This document shows, piece by piece, positions 25,215 to 35,253 of a stretch of DNA of 51,595 nt. The position numbers were made by a program, and so were the translations under genes. Positions within the stretch are counted from its first letter, which is position 1. The number at the start of each line of letters is the position of its first letter. This DNA comes from JAFIEN01 sp051859505 (GTDB lineage: Bacteria > Pseudomonadota > Alphaproteobacteria > Rhodobacterales > Rhodobacteraceae), in the NCBI GenBank assembly GCA_051859505.1, contig JBHYFN010000028.1:1-51595 (forward strand). Reading direction: 5' to 3'. The notes below the pieces were generated by a model. That model was not told the DNA's origin and searched no databases. It saw only the letters and a program-made list of their open reading frames with translations.

Positions 25215-26648
25215 ATGACATCCATCGACACCCAGTGCCTGATCGGCGCCTCCTTCGAGGCCGGCGAGGAAACGGCCGAGCCGATCCTGAACCCGCGCAC
25301 CGGGGGGCTGATCCTCGATCTGCCCGAAGCCTCGACCGGGCAGGTGGACCGCGCCGTCGCCGCCGCGCGCGAGGCCTTCGGCACATGGTCGCGCACCACG
25401 CCGGCCGAACGTTCGGCCGCCCTGCTGCGCATCGCCGACCGGATCGAGGCCGAGGCCGAGGGCTTTGCCGCGCTCGAGGCGCTGAACTGCGGCAAGCCGA
25501 TCAACGCGGCCCTTGGCGACGAGATCCCGGCCGTGGTGGATTGCTACCGCTTTTTCGCGGGTGCCGTACGCACGATGCACGGGCAGGTCGCGGGCGAATA
25601 CATGGCGGGCCATACCAGCATGGTCCGGCGCGATCCGATCGGGGTCGTGGCCTCGATCGCGCCGTGGAACTATCCGCTGATGATGATGGCGTGGAAACTG
25701 GCCCCGGCGATTGCGGGGGGCAATACGGTCGTCTTCAAGCCCAGCGAACAGACGCCGCTGACGGCGCTCAAGCTGGCCCGCATCCTGGCCGAGGAACTGC
25801 CCGAAGGCGTGGTCAGCGTCATCCCGGGGCGCGGGCAGACGGTGGGCAGCCACCTGATCCACCATGCGGATGTGGACATGATCTCGCTGACCGGAGACGT
25901 CGCGACCGGGCGCAAGATGCTGGATGCGGCCGCCAAGACGGTCAAGCGGACGCATCTGGAACTGGGCGGCAAGGCGCCGGTCGTGGTCTTCGACGATGCC
26001 GACCTGTCGGAAGTGGTCGAAGGCTTGCGGGCTTTTTCCTTCTACAATGCCGGGCAGGATTGCACCGCCGCCTGCCGCGTCTATGCGGGCCGCAAGATCT
26101 ATGACAACCTTGTCGCCGACCTGACCTCGGCCGCCGCTTCGATCACGCTGGCCGCCGAGGATGACACGACGAACGAGATCGGCCCCCTGATCAGCCAGCG
26201 CCAGCGCGACCGGGTGGCAAGCTTCGTCAACCGCGCGCGCGAGGTCGGCCATATCGAGATCACCACCGGCGGCGAGGCGATGGATCAGGGCTTTTACTAC
26301 CGCCCCACCGTTGTCGCCGGGGCCCTGCAGGCCGACGAGATCGTGCGGCGCGAGGTGTTCGGCCCCGTCGTCTCGGTCACGCCGTTTTCCGAGGTGGACG
26401 AGGCCATCGCCTGGGCCAATGACAGCGATTACGGCCTGTCCTCCTCGGTCTGGACGCGGGATGTGGGCCGCGCGATGGCGACGGCGGCGGCGCTGCGTTA
26501 CGGCTGCACCTGGATCAACACGCATTTCATGCTGGTCAATGAAATGCCGCATGGCGGGTTGAAGCAGTCGGGCTATGGCAAGGACATGTCCTCTTACGCG
26601 CTCGAGGATTACACCGTCGTGCGCCATGTGATGATCAAGCACGGATAG
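25215..26648 (+). CDS. patD: Gamma-aminobutyraldehyde dehydrogenase (PatD/YdcW-like)
   Basis: NAD-dependent aldehyde dehydrogenase of 477 residues, close to E. coli YdcW/PatD. Catalytic C283 lies in GQDCTAACRVY, with the general base E249 (LELGGKAP), N152 and K175 all present. It would oxidise 4-aminobutyraldehyde (from putrescine transamination or oxidation) to GABA. Its place directly after a YdcSTUV-like importer repeats the E. coli ydcSTUVW order and supports the substrate. A betaine-aldehyde dehydrogenase role is possible, as these subfamilies are similar. No putrescine aminotransferase or oxidase is in the operon. Confidence 0.85.
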   Translation: MTSIDTQCLIGASFEAGEETAEPILNPRTGGLILDLPEASTGQVDRAVAAAREAFGTWSRTTPAERSAALLRIADRIEAEAEGFAALEALNCGKPINAALGDEIPAVVDCYRFFAGAVRTMHGQVAGEYMAGHTSMVRRDPIGVVASIAPWNYPLMMMAWKLAPAIAGGNTVVFKPSEQTPLTALKLARILAEELPEGVVSVIPGRGQTVGSHLIHHADVDMISLTGDVATGRKMLDAAAKTVKRTHLELGGKAPVVVFDDADLSEVVEGLRAFSFYNAGQDCTAACRVYAGRKIYDNLVADLTSAAASITLAAEDDTTNEIGPLISQRQRDRVASFVNRAREVGHIEITTGGEAMDQGFYYRPTVVAGALQADEIVRREVFGPVVSVTPFSEVDEAIAWANDSDYGLSSSVWTRDVGRAMATAAALRYGCTWINTHFMLVNEMPHGGLKQSGYGKDMSSYALEDYTVVRHVMIKHG

Positions 26649-26922
26649 GCGGGCAAGGCTGGGGCCGGGCCAGCCATCGGCCCGGCCGCCAGGCGACGGA
26701 CCTGCATCCGGGGCGGGGAAAAGGGGTCTTTCACTGCCCTGATCCGACGAGATTCCCAGCAGCCGCGATTGCTCTTGCCGATGAACCGGTCCGGGATCGG
26801 CGGATGCGGGCGATCCCGTCGATGGTCGCGCTTGGGGCTTGACGCGCCCGGTGGCGAAGGTCACGCTTGACCCAAGGCGGGGCGCTCGACCCCGTTAGAA
26901 ACAATAGACAGGGAGAAAGACC

Positions 26923-28509
26923 ATGAAAAACCTGCCTCTGACCGCTGCTGCCGCGTTGCTGGCCGGGACCGCCCTCCTGCTGTCCGTCGGCGCCGCGAGC
27001 GCCGAGACGGTTCGCTGGGCCCGTGTCGGCGACGCGCTGACCATGGACCCGCACAGCCAGAACGAAGGGCCGACCCATACGCTGAACCATCACATCTACG
27101 AGACGCTGATGGGCCGCGCGCTGGATGGCTCGCTCACGCCGCGTCTGGCGACCGAGTGGTTCATCGACCCCGAGGATGAAACCGTCTGGGTGTTCCGCAT
27201 CCGCGAAGGCGTGACCTTCCACGAGGGCCAGACGCTCACCGCCGATGACGTCGTCTTCTCGCTCGACCGGGCGCGGACGCCGCCCTCGGGTGTCGCGGCG
27301 CTCCATGCCGCGGTCGAGGAGGTGACGGCCTCCGACGACATGACCGTGCGGGTCAGGCTCTCGGGCCCCTCGCCGCTTTATGTGCAGAACCTGACCAATA
27401 CCTTCATCATGTCGCGCGCCTGGGCCGAAGAGCATGGGGTCGAGCTTTCGCCCAACTACGCCGCCGGCGAAGAGGCCCATTCGGTGCGCAACGCCAACGG
27501 CACCGGCCAATATGTGCTGGTCGAGCGCGATCCCGAGGTCCGCACCGTGCTGCGCGCCTTCGACGGCCACTGGGCCGAGGCCCCGCAGGTGACCGAGATC
27601 ATCTACACGCCCATCAGCGAAGCCGCGACCCGTGTGGCCGCCCTTCTGTCGGGCGAGGTCGATATCGTGCAGGACGTGCCCGTGCAGGATATCGCCCGGC
27701 TGGAACAGACCGACGGCATCCGCGTCGTGCGCGGGCCCGAAAACCGCAACATCTTCTTCAGCTACGACATGACCTCCGAGACGCTTGCCTCGGCCAATGT
27801 CGACGACAACCCCTTCGCCAAGCCCGAAGTGCGCGAGGCGATGGCGCTGGCGCTTGATCGCGACGCGATCCAGCAGGTGGTGATGCGGGGCGAGTCGCAG
27901 CCCTCGGCCGCACCCCTGCCGCCCTTCGTGAACGGCTGGACGGAAGAGATGAACGCCTATTCCGCCCCCGATCTGGAACGCGCCGCGGCATTGGTGGCCG
28001 AAGCCGGCTACCCGGACGGCTTCTCGGTCGATCTGCATTGCCCCAATGATCGCTACATCAACGACGAGGCGATCTGTCAGGCGCTGGTGGGCATGCTGGG
28101 CCGGATCGGGATCAATGCGAACCTCGTGTCGCAGACCCGCTCGCTCCACTTCCCGCTGATCGAGAACTGGGAGACGGATTTCTACCTGCTGGGCTGGGGC
28201 GTGCCGACCTTCGACAGCCAGTATGTGTTCGATTTCCTGGTCCACACGCGCGAGGGCAGCTACGGCGCCTACAACGGTTCGCGCTACTCCAACCCCGATC
28301 TTGACGCCAAGATCCAGGCGCTGGCAACCATGACCGACCTTGACGCCCGCGACGCCATGATCGCCGAGATCTGGGACGAGGTGATGGAAGAGCGCATCTT
28401 CCTGAACGTGCATAACCAGATGCTGGCCTATGCGATGCGCGACGGGATCAACCTCGAGGTCCATCCCGAGAACCAGCCCTCGATGGCCGATGTGACCTTC
28501 GGGAACTAG
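26923..28509 (+). CDS. Dipeptide/oligopeptide-type ABC substrate-binding protein
   Basis: Family 5 solute-binding protein (DppA/OppA type), 528 residues, with a signal peptide cleaved near ASA|E (about 27). The start is fixed by AGGGAGAAAGACC. It heads a five-gene importer operon with no enzyme or regulator attached, so the substrate is open: peptides, opines, glycosides or nickel-type ligands are all known for this family. The 274-bp upstream spacer (26649-26922) holds two GCTTGAC copies (26837, 26865) but no clean promoter pair that I can defend. Confidence 0.9.
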   Translation: MKNLPLTAAAALLAGTALLLSVGAASAETVRWARVGDALTMDPHSQNEGPTHTLNHHIYETLMGRALDGSLTPRLATEWFIDPEDETVWVFRIREGVTFHEGQTLTADDVVFSLDRARTPPSGVAALHAAVEEVTASDDMTVRVRLSGPSPLYVQNLTNTFIMSRAWAEEHGVELSPNYAAGEEAHSVRNANGTGQYVLVERDPEVRTVLRAFDGHWAEAPQVTEIIYTPISEAATRVAALLSGEVDIVQDVPVQDIARLEQTDGIRVVRGPENRNIFFSYDMTSETLASANVDDNPFAKPEVREAMALALDRDAIQQVVMRGESQPSAAPLPPFVNGWTEEMNAYSAPDLERAAALVAEAGYPDGFSVDLHCPNDRYINDEAICQALVGMLGRIGINANLVSQTRSLHFPLIENWETDFYLLGWGVPTFDSQYVFDFLVHTREGSYGAYNGSRYSNPDLDAKIQALATMTDLDARDAMIAEIWDEVMEERIFLNVHNQMLAYAMRDGINLEVHPENQPSMADVTFGN

Positions 28510-28529
28510 GCCCCGTGCCTTGACCCTCA

Positions 28530-28560
28530 CGCCCGCGCGGGGTTGGCCCCCGTGCGGGCG
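28530..28560 (+). terminator. Hairpin between the peptide-binding protein and permease genes
   Basis: A 13-bp stem with a single G-T wobble (CGCCCGCGCGGGG / CCCCGTGCGGGCG), a 5-nt loop and a following TTCGCTTT, starting 20 nt after the stop codon. Confidence 0.72.
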
Positions 28561-28609
28561 TTCGCTTTCCCGCCCCGTTTGCAGAACCTGACCCAAGGCT
28601 CCGGTCGCC

Positions 28610-29590
28610 ATGTTCGCCTTCATCCTTCGCAGGCTTTTCCAATCGGCCATCGTGATGCTGGTCGTGGCGCTGGTGGCGTTTTCGCTGTTTCGCTTCGTGG
28701 GCGATCCCGTCGCCTCGATGGTCGGGCAGGAAACCACGCTGGCCGAGCGCGAGGCGTTGCGCGAGAGCCTTGGCCTCAACGATCCGATCCTGTCGCAATT
28801 CGCCCGTTTCGTGGGGCGTGCGCTGCAGGGGGATTTCGGAATCTCCTACCGCCTGCAGCAACCGGTGATGGAGCTGATCCTGTCGCGCCTGCCCGCCACG
28901 CTCGAGCTGGCGCTGGTTTCGGGCATCGTGGCCTTTGCGCTTGGGATCACGCTCGGCGTCTATACGGCGCTGAACCGGCGGGGGTGGCTGTCGAATTTCA
29001 TCATGACCACCTCGCTGATCGGGGTGTCGCTGCCGACCTTCCTGATCGGGGTGCTGCTGATCTGGATCTTCGCGGTCGAGCTGCAGTGGCTGCCCTCATT
29101 CGGGCGGGGCGAGACGGTGATGATCGGCCCCTGGCGCACGGGGCTGCTCACGCCCTCGGGCCGGGCCTCGCTTGTGCTGCCGGCGATCACGCTGGGGCTT
29201 TACCAGATGACGCTGATCATGCGCCTCGTGCGGGCCGAGATGCTCGAGGTGCTGCGCGCCGATTACATCAAGTTTGCCCGCGCCCGCGGCCTGACCAACC
29301 GGGCGGTCCATTTCGGCCATGCGCTCAAGAACACGCTGGTGCCGGTCATCACCATCACCGGGCTGCAGCTTGGCTCGATCATCGCCTTCTCGATCATCAC
29401 CGAGACGGTGTTTCAATGGCCGGGGGTGGGGGCCTTGTTCATCAACTCGGTCCAGTTCGTCGATGTGCCGGTGATGGCGGCTTATCTGATGCTGATCGCG
29501 CTGGTCTTTGTCGTGATCAACCTGACCGTCGATCTGCTCTATTACGCCGTCGATCCGCGCCTGCGCGTGGACCGGGCGGCCGGGCATTGA
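28610..29590 (+). CDS. Peptide-type ABC transporter permease (DppB-like)
   Basis: The 326 residues start with the family-typical MFAFILRRLFQS, an amphipathic stretch leading into the first helix. A periplasmic region (about 35-95) is followed by five further helices. The coupling loop with RARGL (ARARGLTNRAVHFGHALKNT) is clear. It pairs with the DppC-like permease that starts 10 nt downstream. Confidence 0.92.
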   Translation: MFAFILRRLFQSAIVMLVVALVAFSLFRFVGDPVASMVGQETTLAEREALRESLGLNDPILSQFARFVGRALQGDFGISYRLQQPVMELILSRLPATLELALVSGIVAFALGITLGVYTALNRRGWLSNFIMTTSLIGVSLPTFLIGVLLIWIFAVELQWLPSFGRGETVMIGPWRTGLLTPSGRASLVLPAITLGLYQMTLIMRLVRAEMLEVLRADYIKFARARGLTNRAVHFGHALKNTLVPVITITGLQLGSIIAFSIITETVFQWPGVGALFINSVQFVDVPVMAAYLMLIALVFVVINLTVDLLYYAVDPRLRVDRAAGH

Positions 29591-29600
29591 GGGGGCGCCG

Positions 29601-30515
29601 ATGAACCGCATAGCCCGCGCCTGGGACAGCGACATCGCCTGGTCCTTCCGCCATTCGCCGGTGGCCATCGTCGCGGCCGTGGTGTCGCTGGGGATGATCC
29701 TGGCCGCCGTGCTGGCGCCCTGGATCGCGCCGCATGACCCGTTCAACCCGGCCACGCTGAACCTGATGGACGGCTTCACCCCGCCAGGACAGCCCAACGC
29801 CTTTACCGGCAATACCTATCTTCTGGGCACCGACGATCAGGGCCGGGATATCCTGTCGACCATCCTTTACGGCACCCGCATCTCGCTGTTCGTGGGGCTG
29901 TCGGCGGTGCTGTTTGCGATGGTCCTCGGCATCTCGCTGGGCCTTCTGGCGGGGTGGAAGGGGGGCTGGGTCGACAGCCTGCTGATGCGGATCGCCGATG
30001 TGCAACTCACCTTCCCCGCCATCCTGATCGCGCTTCTGATCTTCGGTGTGGCGCGCGGCTTCATCCCGCCGGGCAGCCGCGAGCAGATGGCGATCTGGGT
30101 GCTGATCATCTCGATCGGCCTGTCGGAATGGGTGAACTATGCCCGGGTCGTGAGGGGTGCGGCGATGGTCGAGAAGAACAAGGAATATGTCCAGGCCGCC
30201 CGCGTCATCGGCGTCCACCCGATCCGCATCGTGGCCCGCCACATCCTGCCCAATGTGATGGGGCCGGTCCTCGTGATCGCCACCATCGGCCTTGCGCTGG
30301 CCATCATCGCCGAGGCGACGCTGTCCTTCCTCGGCGTGGGCGTCCCCGCCACCCAGCCTTCGCTTGGCACGATGATCCGCATCGGGCAGAAGTTCCTGTT
30401 CTCGGGCGAATGGTGGATCCTGCTTTTCCCGTCGCTTGCCCTTCTGGCCCTTGCCCTCTCGGTCAACCTCCTGGGCGACTGGCTGCGCGACGCGCTGAAC
30501 CCGAGGCTCAGATGA
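29601..30515 (+). CDS. Peptide-type ABC transporter permease (DppC-like)
   Basis: Second permease, 304 residues, with the typical N-terminal helix, a periplasmic loop containing YLLGTDDQGRDILST and a coupling loop (AARVIGVHPIRIVARHILPN). It overlaps the following ATPase gene as ATGA. Confidence 0.92.
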   Translation: MNRIARAWDSDIAWSFRHSPVAIVAAVVSLGMILAAVLAPWIAPHDPFNPATLNLMDGFTPPGQPNAFTGNTYLLGTDDQGRDILSTILYGTRISLFVGLSAVLFAMVLGISLGLLAGWKGGWVDSLLMRIADVQLTFPAILIALLIFGVARGFIPPGSREQMAIWVLIISIGLSEWVNYARVVRGAAMVEKNKEYVQAARVIGVHPIRIVARHILPNVMGPVLVIATIGLALAIIAEATLSFLGVGVPATQPSLGTMIRIGQKFLFSGEWWILLFPSLALLALALSVNLLGDWLRDALNPRLR

Positions 30516-31496
30516 CCGCGCCCCTTCTCTCTGTCCGCGACCTCGTGGTCGAGTTTCCCACCCGGCGCGGCACGCTCCGCGCGCTTGACGGGCTCTCGTT
30601 CGACATCGCCCCGGGCGAGGTTCTGGGCATGGTCGGCGAATCCGGAGCGGGCAAGTCGCTGACCGGGGCCGCGATCATCGGCCTGCTGGAACCGCCGGGC
30701 CGCATCGCCGGGGGCGAGATCCGGCTGAGGGGCGAACGCATCGACAGCGCCACGCCCGAAGCGATGCGCCGCATCCGCGGCAAGCGCATCGGCATGGTGT
30801 TTCAGGATCCGCTGACCAGCCTCAACCCGCTCTACACCGTCGCCCGCCAGCTGACCGAAACGATCCGCACCCATGCCCCCGTGTCAGAGGCCGAGGCCCG
30901 CAAGCGCGCGATTGCCCTGCTCGACCGCGTGGGCATCCCCGCCGCCGCGCGCCGGATCGACGATTATCCGCACCATTTCTCGGGCGGTATGCGCCAGCGC
31001 GTGGTGATCGCGCTGGCCCTTTGTGCCGAACCCGAAGTGGTCATCGCGGACGAGCCCACCACCGCGCTCGATGTCTCGGTCCAGGCGCAGATCATCGACC
31101 TCATCAAGGAGATCTGCGCCGAACGCGGCGCCTCGGTCCTGCTGATCACGCATGACATGGGGGTGATCGCCGAAACCGCCGACCGTGTCGCCGTCCTCTA
31201 TGCCGGCCGGCTGGCCGAGATCGGCCCCGTGGCCGAGGTCATCACCGCGGCCCGGCACCCCTATACCCGCGGCCTCATGGGCTCGATCCCGACGCTGACG
31301 CAGGAAACCGACCGGCTGGTCCAGATCCCCGGCGCCATGCCGCGCCTGAACGCGATCCCGCCGGGCTGCGCCTTCAACCCCCGATGCGGCGAGGTGATGG
31401 CCCGCTGCCGCACCGACCGGCCCGAGGCGTTGGCTACGGGCGACGGGCGGCAGGTCGCCTGCTGGCTTTACGCCGAAGACGCCCAAGGGGCCGACC

Positions 31497-31504
<8 letters not shown>
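30512..31504 (+). CDS. Peptide-type ABC transporter ATPase (DppD-like)
   Basis: First of two ATPases, 330 residues: Walker A GESGAGKS (42-49), signature FSGGM, Walker B VVIADEP. The C-terminal oligopeptide-transport extension has the cysteine motif CAFNPRCGEVMARC, the iron-sulfur-like Cys pattern usual for DppD/OppD. It begins in an ATGA overlap with the permease gene; longer in-frame readings upstream lie in that permease gene. It overlaps the next ATPase gene by 8 nt. Confidence 0.93.
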
Positions 31505-32465
<961 letters not shown>

Positions 32466-32471
<6 letters not shown>

Positions 32472-32501
32472 CCCGCCCTGTGACCCGCCCTGTGACCCAC
32501 C
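32466..32501. repeat. 12-bp tandem repeat over the dppF-like stop codon
   Basis: Three units CTGTGACCCGCC (third with one change) at 32466-32477, 32478-32489 and 32490-32501. Each unit contains TGA in the same frame, so the gene ends in three in-frame stops 12 nt apart. The rest of the 148-bp convergent spacer to the flavoprotein gene holds only GC-rich sequence. Confidence 0.9.
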
Positions 32502-32619
32502 TGCCGGCCGGCACCCGGTGAACCGTCCGCCAGGTCGCGCAGGGGCGCATCAAACCCGGCAATCCGCACCATCCCGCCATCGAGCGGGTTCGGTCCACGG
32601 CGGCCGCCCCCCGGGGGCC

Positions 32620-33888
32620 TCAGGCGTTCTCGTGGGTCCGGGCGGATGCGCCTTGATGATAGGCCATGTAGTCGCGCTGGATTGCGATCTGGTCGGCGAT
32701 GAACCTTGCGTCATGCCAGACGCCCCAGATGAAGGACGACCCCCGCCGGGTCTGCCACGGCAGGCCAAGGAAATAGAGCCCCGGCTCCCGGCTGACCCCG
32801 CGCTGGTGCAGCGGGCGGCCCCGGTCGTCGAACGTGTCGGCCTCGATCCAGCCGAAATCGAAACTGTAGCCGGTCGCCCAGACGATTGCGCCGATCCCGG
32901 CCTGTTTCAGGTCCAGTTCAAGGGTCGGGTTCGTCACGCAAGGAGGATCCGCGGGGATCAGCCTTGCCTCGGGCTCTTCGGGAAGGTCGAGGCCATGGCG
33001 CATCACATAGGCATCCGCCTCGTCCAGAACCGAAAGATAGTTGGCATCGCCCGCCTGCAGGTTCCGCGCCAGATCCGGCGCGAAGCGAAGCGTGCCGTCG
33101 GCATATCCTTCGGTTCGTCCCAGAAGCTGCATCCCCTGATGACCAAGCCGGCGGAAGTCTATCGTGCGGCCGCCATGGGCCCCGCTGACCGCGATGGTGA
33201 CATGTTCGGTGCCCGCGCCCGGGCTGTCGGCGTTCCACTTGCCCAGAACCCCCAACCACCAGACATTGTCGCGCCCCCGGTACCGGCGCGGCGGTCGGTC
33301 GTGCGGGCCGATGGAAAGATGGACCCTGCGCCCGGCGGCCAGCAGCTCTTCGGCGATCTGCACCCCGGACGACCCGCCCCCGACGACAAGAACCGCCCCC
33401 TCGGGCAGTTGCGCGGGGTTGCGATAGGCGTTGGAGTGGATCTGCAGCGGCACCGCGCCCTCGGGCACCAGTGCCGGGATCACCGGGGTCTGGAAGGCGC
33501 CGGTCGCCGCCACGACGTTGCGGGCCTCGATCACGCCGTCGGATGTCTCGATCCGAAAGCCCGAGCGCCGCGCGAGCGGCGTGACCTTCCGCACCTCGAC
33601 CCCGGTGCGGATCGGGGCGTTGAACCGCTGGGCATAGGCGACGAAGTAATCGGCGACCGCCTCCTTGCCGACAAAGGTATCGGGATCGCAGTCGAAACGC
33701 ATGTTCGGAAAGCGGTCATGCCATGCGGGGCCGTTGGCGACGAGGCTGTCCCAGCGCTCCGAGCGCCAGCGTTCCGCGATGCGGTGCCGTTCCAGCACCA
33801 CATGATCGCATCCCTGCGCGGTCAGATGTTCGCTCATGGCGACCCCGGCCTGTCCGGCGCCGATGACCACGGTATCGAAACTCTCCAT
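32620..33888 (-). CDS. Flavin-containing monooxygenase-like FAD/NAD(P)H oxidoreductase
   Basis: The 422-residue flavoprotein has an FAD-binding GAGQAG (10-15), a second dinucleotide fold VVGGGSSG (168-175) and the ATG motif (128-130). C-terminal FLGLPWQTRRGSSFIWGVW is typical of the bacterial YUCCA/CzcO-like group. It probably hydroxylates or oxidises a small soft nucleophile such as an amine, but the classical FMO fingerprint FxGxxxHxxxY is not obvious, so monooxygenase activity is inferred. It is divergent from ridA across a 196-bp region with dyads also found before the dehydrogenase gene at 36284, which places it in the same putative regulon. Confidence 0.8.
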   Translation of the reverse strand: MESFDTVVIGAGQAGVAMSEHLTAQGCDHVVLERHRIAERWRSERWDSLVANGPAWHDRFPNMRFDCDPDTFVGKEAVADYFVAYAQRFNAPIRTGVEVRKVTPLARRSGFRIETSDGVIEARNVVAATGAFQTPVIPALVPEGAVPLQIHSNAYRNPAQLPEGAVLVVGGGSSGVQIAEELLAAGRRVHLSIGPHDRPPRRYRGRDNVWWLGVLGKWNADSPGAGTEHVTIAVSGAHGGRTIDFRRLGHQGMQLLGRTEGYADGTLRFAPDLARNLQAGDANYLSVLDEADAYVMRHGLDLPEEPEARLIPADPPCVTNPTLELDLKQAGIGAIVWATGYSFDFGWIEADTFDDRGRPLHQRGVSREPGLYFLGLPWQTRRGSSFIWGVWHDARFIADQIAIQRDYMAYHQGASARTHENA

Positions 33889-33980
33889 GCTGCCCTTCCA
33901 TCCTCCGGTTTATCCGGGACCATAGGGGGCGGCCGGCAAGGGCAGACACTACGATTTGCGAAAGCCTTGGTTGGGTTCAC

Positions 33981-34006
33981 GCTAACCAGCCTTAGCCCCG
34001 CCCTTA
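33981..34006. promoter_or_regulatory. Candidate LysR binding region between flavoprotein and ridA genes
   Basis: GCTAA-CCAGCC-TTAGC (33981-33996) is a 5-bp-arm dyad, and CCTTAGCCCCGCCCTTA (33990-34006) resembles the dyad at 36191-36210. Both lie in the divergent spacer, so one regulator could control both directions. Confidence 0.45.
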
Positions 34007-34084
34007 TCGCAGATGAGGAAAGCCCTATTTCCCCCGCCCCTCGGGCCCGCCTAGACTTGGCCGGCCCCAGTGCAGGAACCCGTC

Positions 34085-34498
34085 ATGGCCCATACCCGTA
34101 TCCGCAAGTTCAACACCCGCGACACCTATCCCGAACAGGCGCTGGACAACGACCTGTGCCAGGCGGTGGTCACTGAAGGCGGGCGCATCGTCTGGCTGCG
34201 GGGGCAGTGCCCGCAGAACCTTGACGACGCGCGCAACGTCGACAGCCACGATCCCGTGGAACAGACCCACAAGGTGATGCAGAACATCCGCCAGCTGATC
34301 GAAGAGGCGGGCGGCGGGATGGAGCATCTGGTCAAGGTCGTCGTCTACATCACCGACATCCGCCACCGCGAGGCCGTCTACCGGACCATGGGCGAGTATA
34401 TCAAAGGCGTGCATCCGGTCTCGACCGGGTTGGTGGTGCAGGCGCTGGCCCGGCCCGAATGGCTGGTCGAGATCGACGGCACGGCGGTCATCCCGTGA
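34085..34498 (+). CDS. RidA family protein (imine/enamine deaminase)
   Basis: A 137-residue RidA/YjgF protein. R123 in ALARPEWLVEID aligns with the catalytic arginine (R105) of E. coli RidA, so imine hydrolysis is plausible. ATG 34085 follows AGGA with 8-nt spacing and is preferred over an in-frame GTG 15 nt upstream. Next to amine-oxidising flavoproteins, it may hydrolyse imine or iminium intermediates. RutC is a member of the same family, but here the neighbours are not rut genes. Its stop overlaps the next gene's GTG start. Confidence 0.88.
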   Translation: MAHTRIRKFNTRDTYPEQALDNDLCQAVVTEGGRIVWLRGQCPQNLDDARNVDSHDPVEQTHKVMQNIRQLIEEAGGGMEHLVKVVVYITDIRHREAVYRTMGEYIKGVHPVSTGLVVQALARPEWLVEIDGTAVIP

Positions 34499-35169
34499 CC
34501 TTCTCGCTTGTGGCCCGCTGTGCCGAGACGGGGATGTTCGGCGTTGCCATCTCGTCCTCCTCGCCGGCCGTGGCGGCGCGCTGTTCCCATGCGCGCGCGG
34601 GCGTGGGGGCTGTGGCGACGCAGAACGTGACCGATCCCGCGCTGGGGCCGCTGGCGCTGGACCTGATGCAGGGCGGGCTGAGTGCCTCCGAAGCCATCGA
34701 GGAGGTGCGGGCGCGCGGCAGGTTCATCGAATACAGGCAGGTTCTTGCCGTGGACGGGGCAGGGCGGACCGCGATCCATTCCGGCCCCCGGTCGCTGGGC
34801 ATCTGGTCACAGGCGGAGGGCGAGGGCGTGGCCTCGGGCGGCAACCTTCTGGCCGATGCGGACGTGCCTGCGGCCATCGTCGCGGGGTTCACCGCCGCGC
34901 GCGGCCATCTGGGCGACCGGCTGATCGCGGGGCTCAGGGCCGGGCTGGCCGCAGGGGGCGAGGCGGGGCCGGTGCATTCGGCGGGGATGATGGTGGTCGA
35001 CCGGGTGTCCTGGCCGGTGGCCGATCTGCGCTGCGACTGGACCGAGGATTGCCCGATCGAGGCCATTGCCACCGCCTGGGAAGTCTACCGACCCCAGCTT
35101 GACGCCTATGTCCAGCGCGCCCTCGATCCGCGTGCGGCGCCCACCTATGGGGTGCCGGGGGACGAATGA
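34495..35169 (+). CDS. DUF1028 family protein
   Basis: The 224 residues start TFSLVARCAETGMFGVAISS, the hallmark N-terminus of DUF1028. The GTG start overlaps the ridA stop (GTGA) and leaves Thr as residue 2. If methionine is removed, Thr becomes the N-terminus, which would suit an Ntn-hydrolase-like fold; that is inference. No biochemical role is firmly known to me. Coupling to ridA and the following deacylase and amidase genes suggest an amide- or imine-processing step. A longer in-frame reading lies inside ridA and is rejected. Confidence 0.85.
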   Translation: MTFSLVARCAETGMFGVAISSSSPAVAARCSHARAGVGAVATQNVTDPALGPLALDLMQGGLSASEAIEEVRARGRFIEYRQVLAVDGAGRTAIHSGPRSLGIWSQAEGEGVASGGNLLADADVPAAIVAGFTAARGHLGDRLIAGLRAGLAAGGEAGPVHSAGMMVVDRVSWPVADLRCDWTEDCPIEAIATAWEVYRPQLDAYVQRALDPRAAPTYGVPGDE

Positions 35170-35185
35170 CCGGCCCGGCGACCGC

Positions 35186-35214
35186 TTGACAAACCGGCGG
35201 CCCTGTTGACCACT
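35186..35214 (+). promoter_or_regulatory. Possible promoter of the second LysR gene
   Basis: TTGACA (35186-35191) is a perfect -35 consensus, 63 nt before the LysR start. At 17-bp spacing the -10 region is ACCACT, a weak match, so this is tentative. Confidence 0.3.
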
Positions 35215-35253
35215 TGACCGCGGTCCGGGAGATCATGGCATGAAGGAACGGGA

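Noticed and set aside
26839..26872. TTGACG and TTGACC before the peptide importer as promoter elements
   Set aside because: No acceptable -10 box at 16-18 bp spacing follows either one.
26731..28779. Open frame of about 680 codons on the minus strand opposite the peptide-binding protein gene
   Set aside because: Antisense shadow; it crosses the hairpin and the start of the permease gene and has no start signal or motif.
32608..32617. CCCCCGGGGG palindrome at the end of the flavoprotein gene as a terminator
   Set aside because: It has no loop and no U-run; its stem would be about 3 bp once a loop is opened.
35206..35219. TTGACCACTTGACC before the second LysR gene as a RutR site
   Set aside because: Only the left half matches; the second TTGACC is a direct, not inverted, repeat.
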